Below the pieces are notes generated by a model. That model was not told where the DNA came from and ran no database searches. It worked only from the letters and a program-made list of their open reading frames with translations. This document shows positions 29,250-30,513 of a stretch of DNA of 30,513 bases, piece after piece. Every line of letters begins with the position of its first letter. The first letter of the stretch is position 1. The stretch comes from a virus. A program made the position numbers and the translations under genes. Location: positions 1 through 30,513 of IMG/VR virus record IMGVR_UViG_3300025617_000004; one strand, 5' to 3'.

Positions 29250-29785
29250 TACCGGAGCGCCCGTCTAATATCAAAGAACCGGCGGAGCCTAGCGCTCATC
29301 GGCTTAGCAGCCCTCACTGGCGGAGTCGGTACAGGTGTAGGTTCCACGGGCGCGGGTACAGGCTCAACCATCACAGGCTCAAAGAATGGCATAGGATCCA
29401 CCGTCTGACCCCAAGTCCGTGTCGGGTGACGAACCTCAAAATGTAGATGCGGTCCGGTACTCGCACCCGTATTACCTGACCAGGCAACCCGTTCCCCACG
29501 CTTCACCCGCGTACCCTTGTTCAAATGTGATGGTTCCCGCAGGTGATAGTAAACCGTGAACAGATTTGCGTCGTGACCGAGGATAAGAACATACCCGCCA
29601 GAGGCACCAGACCCCTTGTGAACCACTTTCCCGTCAGCAGGAGCTGTTAGGGGAGTGCCCACAGGCATAGCTACGTCAATACCGTGGTGGAACTTGCGCT
29701 TGCCGGAGATCGGGTGAACACGCCAACCGTATGGGGATCTAGCGTTTACCGTGTATTGCTCTGGCCAGGGTTCACTCAGCTTCAT
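29249..29785 (-). CDS. Endolysin, M23 family peptidase
   Basis: A 178-residue protein with ATG 29783-29785, overlapping the tail gene by 14 bases. The M23 domain (about 8-133) shows SPYGWRVHP, FHHGIDVAMP with His33/34 and Asp37, VYYHL with His81, and GPHLHFE with His113/115, the zinc site of lysostaphin-like enzymes. It cuts peptide cross-links in the cell wall. A Pro-rich linker (about 137-157) leads to a short basic tail (MSARLRRFFDIRRALR) instead of a known wall-binding domain. No signal peptide, so it needs the holin. Confidence 0.92.
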   Translation of the reverse strand: MKLSEPWPEQYTVNARSPYGWRVHPISGKRKFHHGIDVAMPVGTPLTAPADGKVVHKGSGASGGYVLILGHDANLFTVYYHLREPSHLNKGTRVKRGERVAWSGNTGASTGPHLHFEVRHPTRTWGQTVDPMPFFEPVMVEPVPAPVEPTPVPTPPVRAAKPMSARLRRFFDIRRALR

Positions 29786-30188
29786 CCGGCACCACTACCC
29801 ACTCACCGGCATCCTCATCCCAATGATACATCACTGTGTCAGCATCATCCGGCAAAGCAACTGGCGCTACATATAGGCAAGTGTCCTCATCGAGAACCCA
29901 CGACTCAAAAGGCTTAGGGGGGATGAAAGCATCCCTGCCCTCATCGTATGTGTAGCCGATACCCGCATAGTTGAACCGGAACGCTTTGGTTTGGTCATCG
30001 CTAGGCTCACCATCCGTGTAGTGAACCCCGCCGAGCGTGTTATATGAAGTGCGAAGGCAAGTCTGTTCACGGAAGTCCCCGTAGTGTGTTTCCCAATCGG
30101 TAACACCCTCAACTAGGTCATCCTCGTCTTTACCGACAATGACCTCAGTCACAATGTTGTTGTCGTCAATGAAAGCGTAGTGTGCCAT
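29772..30188 (-). CDS. Tail/virion-associated protein of common environmental phage family
   Basis: A 138-residue acidic protein, MAHYAFIDDNNIVTEVIVGKDEDD, DWETHYGDFREQTCLRTSYNTLGGVHY, FRFNYAGIGYTYDEGRDAFIPPKPFESWVLDEDTCLYVAPVALPDD. The opening (AxIDxxNIVTxVIV), then the C..TSYNT..G.H and GYTYD...DAFIPPKPF.SW..D motif, recurs beside tail fibre genes of very many marine phages. It lies between the glycine-rich adhesin and endolysin genes. Function unknown, probably structural or fibre assembly. Confidence 0.78.
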   Translation of the reverse strand: MAHYAFIDDNNIVTEVIVGKDEDDLVEGVTDWETHYGDFREQTCLRTSYNTLGGVHYTDGEPSDDQTKAFRFNYAGIGYTYDEGRDAFIPPKPFESWVLDEDTCLYVAPVALPDDADTVMYHWDEDAGEWVVVPDEAE

Positions 30189-30513
30189 TAGTTCACCGTC
30201 ACCGTCCCTGTTCCGCTCGTGAAAGAATAGACCCTGTTGTTTCCGTTGAGTGTTTGGCTCGAAGTCAAGCCTGCGCCAACTGTTAGGGTTCGGTCAGCGG
30301 GGATGCTAACAATGACAATGCCAGAACCACCTGCACCGCCGGAAGCGTACTGGTTGGCGGAACCGCCACCCCCGCCCCCGCGATTAGCCGGTGCGGAATT
30401 GCCGGTGCTTCCGCCAGCTCCCGCGCCAGTACCACCCGAACCCGAACCGCTAGTTCCCGAACCGCCACCACCGCCACCGCGACCTACCGATGAACCTGTT
30501 ACTGACGATGCTA
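30188..30513 (-). CDS. Glycine-rich tail fibre/adhesin-like protein, C-terminal part
   Basis: Open from the window end on the - strand to TAA at 30188-30190, which overlaps the next ATG (TAATG). It ends the glycine-rich gene begun at 701: glycine-rich until YASGGAGGSGIVIVSIPADRTLTVGAG, then a 30-residue beta-rich finish NNRVYSFTSGTGTVTVN. Bases 30387-30513 only repeat the start of the window. The GGSGIVIVS join matches that of the 317-residue adhesin. Confidence 0.85.
   Translation of the reverse strand, partial: ASSVTGSSVGRGGGGGGSGTSGSGSGGTGAGAGGSTGNSAPANRGGGGGGSANQYASGGAGGSGIVIVSIPADRTLTVGAGLTSSQTLNGNNRVYSFTSGTGTVTVN
30387..30513. repeat. Right copy of 127-bp terminal direct repeat
   Basis: Exact copy of bases 1-127. 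Trimming one copy gives a 30,386-bp circle in which the glycine-rich frame is continuous (701 + 199 = 900 bases, 299 codons and stop). Confidence 0.93.

Overview
The window is a complete circularly assembled genome of a small tailed phage. Its first 127 bases are repeated exactly as its last 127 bases, so the unit is 30,386 bp and one gene is split over the join. The parts present are an HK97-type head (P27-like small terminase, large terminase, portal, protease, coiled-coil capsid), a long non-contractile tail (major tail protein, frameshifted G/GT chaperone, 756-residue tape measure), an M23 endolysin with small membrane proteins, and a compact replication/recombination set. I see no integrase, phage repressor of the CI type, DNA polymerase or tRNA, so a virulent phage that borrows the host replisome is likely. 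Actinobacterial signs are the P27-type terminase, the MSMEG_6572-like pyrimidine-dimer glycosylase, many GTG/TTG starts, a possible leaderless mRNA and intermediate GC. A planktonic freshwater or marine actinobacterium is a reasonable guess for the host, but this is inference.

Layout. Nearly all genes read leftward (- strand). From the divergent control region at about 27.4 kb the leftward early/middle genes run 27.38 to 19.14 kb: small membrane and regulatory proteins, YqaJ exonuclease, Sak-like annealing protein, Holliday-junction-type nuclease, HNH protein, winged-helix replication protein, a probable helicase loader, SSB, a metallophosphoesterase, a GT32-like glycosyltransferase and a second HNH protein. 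A 200-bp non-coding, G-rich stretch follows. Then come a ParB-like protein, a TET-associated glycosyltransferase (TAGT), the terminases, a small membrane protein, portal, a small beta-rich protein and protease. After capsid and a GT2-like glycosyltransferase come the head-tail joining, tail, tape measure and fibre genes (8.7 kb down to 0, wrapping into 30.4-28.5 kb with two more tail/lysis segments). Most neighbouring genes overlap by 1-4 bases (TAATG, ATGA, GTGA), which suggests translational coupling and supports several very small genes.

Three rightward cassettes of short genes interrupt this plan (9.5-9.7, 11.1-12.2 and 27.6-28.4 kb). Each begins with a nearly identical promoter: TAGACA, 17 bp, TAGCCT, with a perfect inverted repeat GGCTA-N5-TAGCC overlapping the -10 element. 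A fourth copy in the opposite direction drives the leftward early operon. Two of the cassettes bracket the capsid gene, and a strong bidirectional terminator lies just after it, so the capsid looks like its own transcription unit.

The most interesting features are this four-copy promoter/operator regulon of mostly unknown small proteins, and a TAGT-ParB pair in a genome with no visible TET/JBP dioxygenase or hydroxymethylase. Two further glycosyltransferases are also present.
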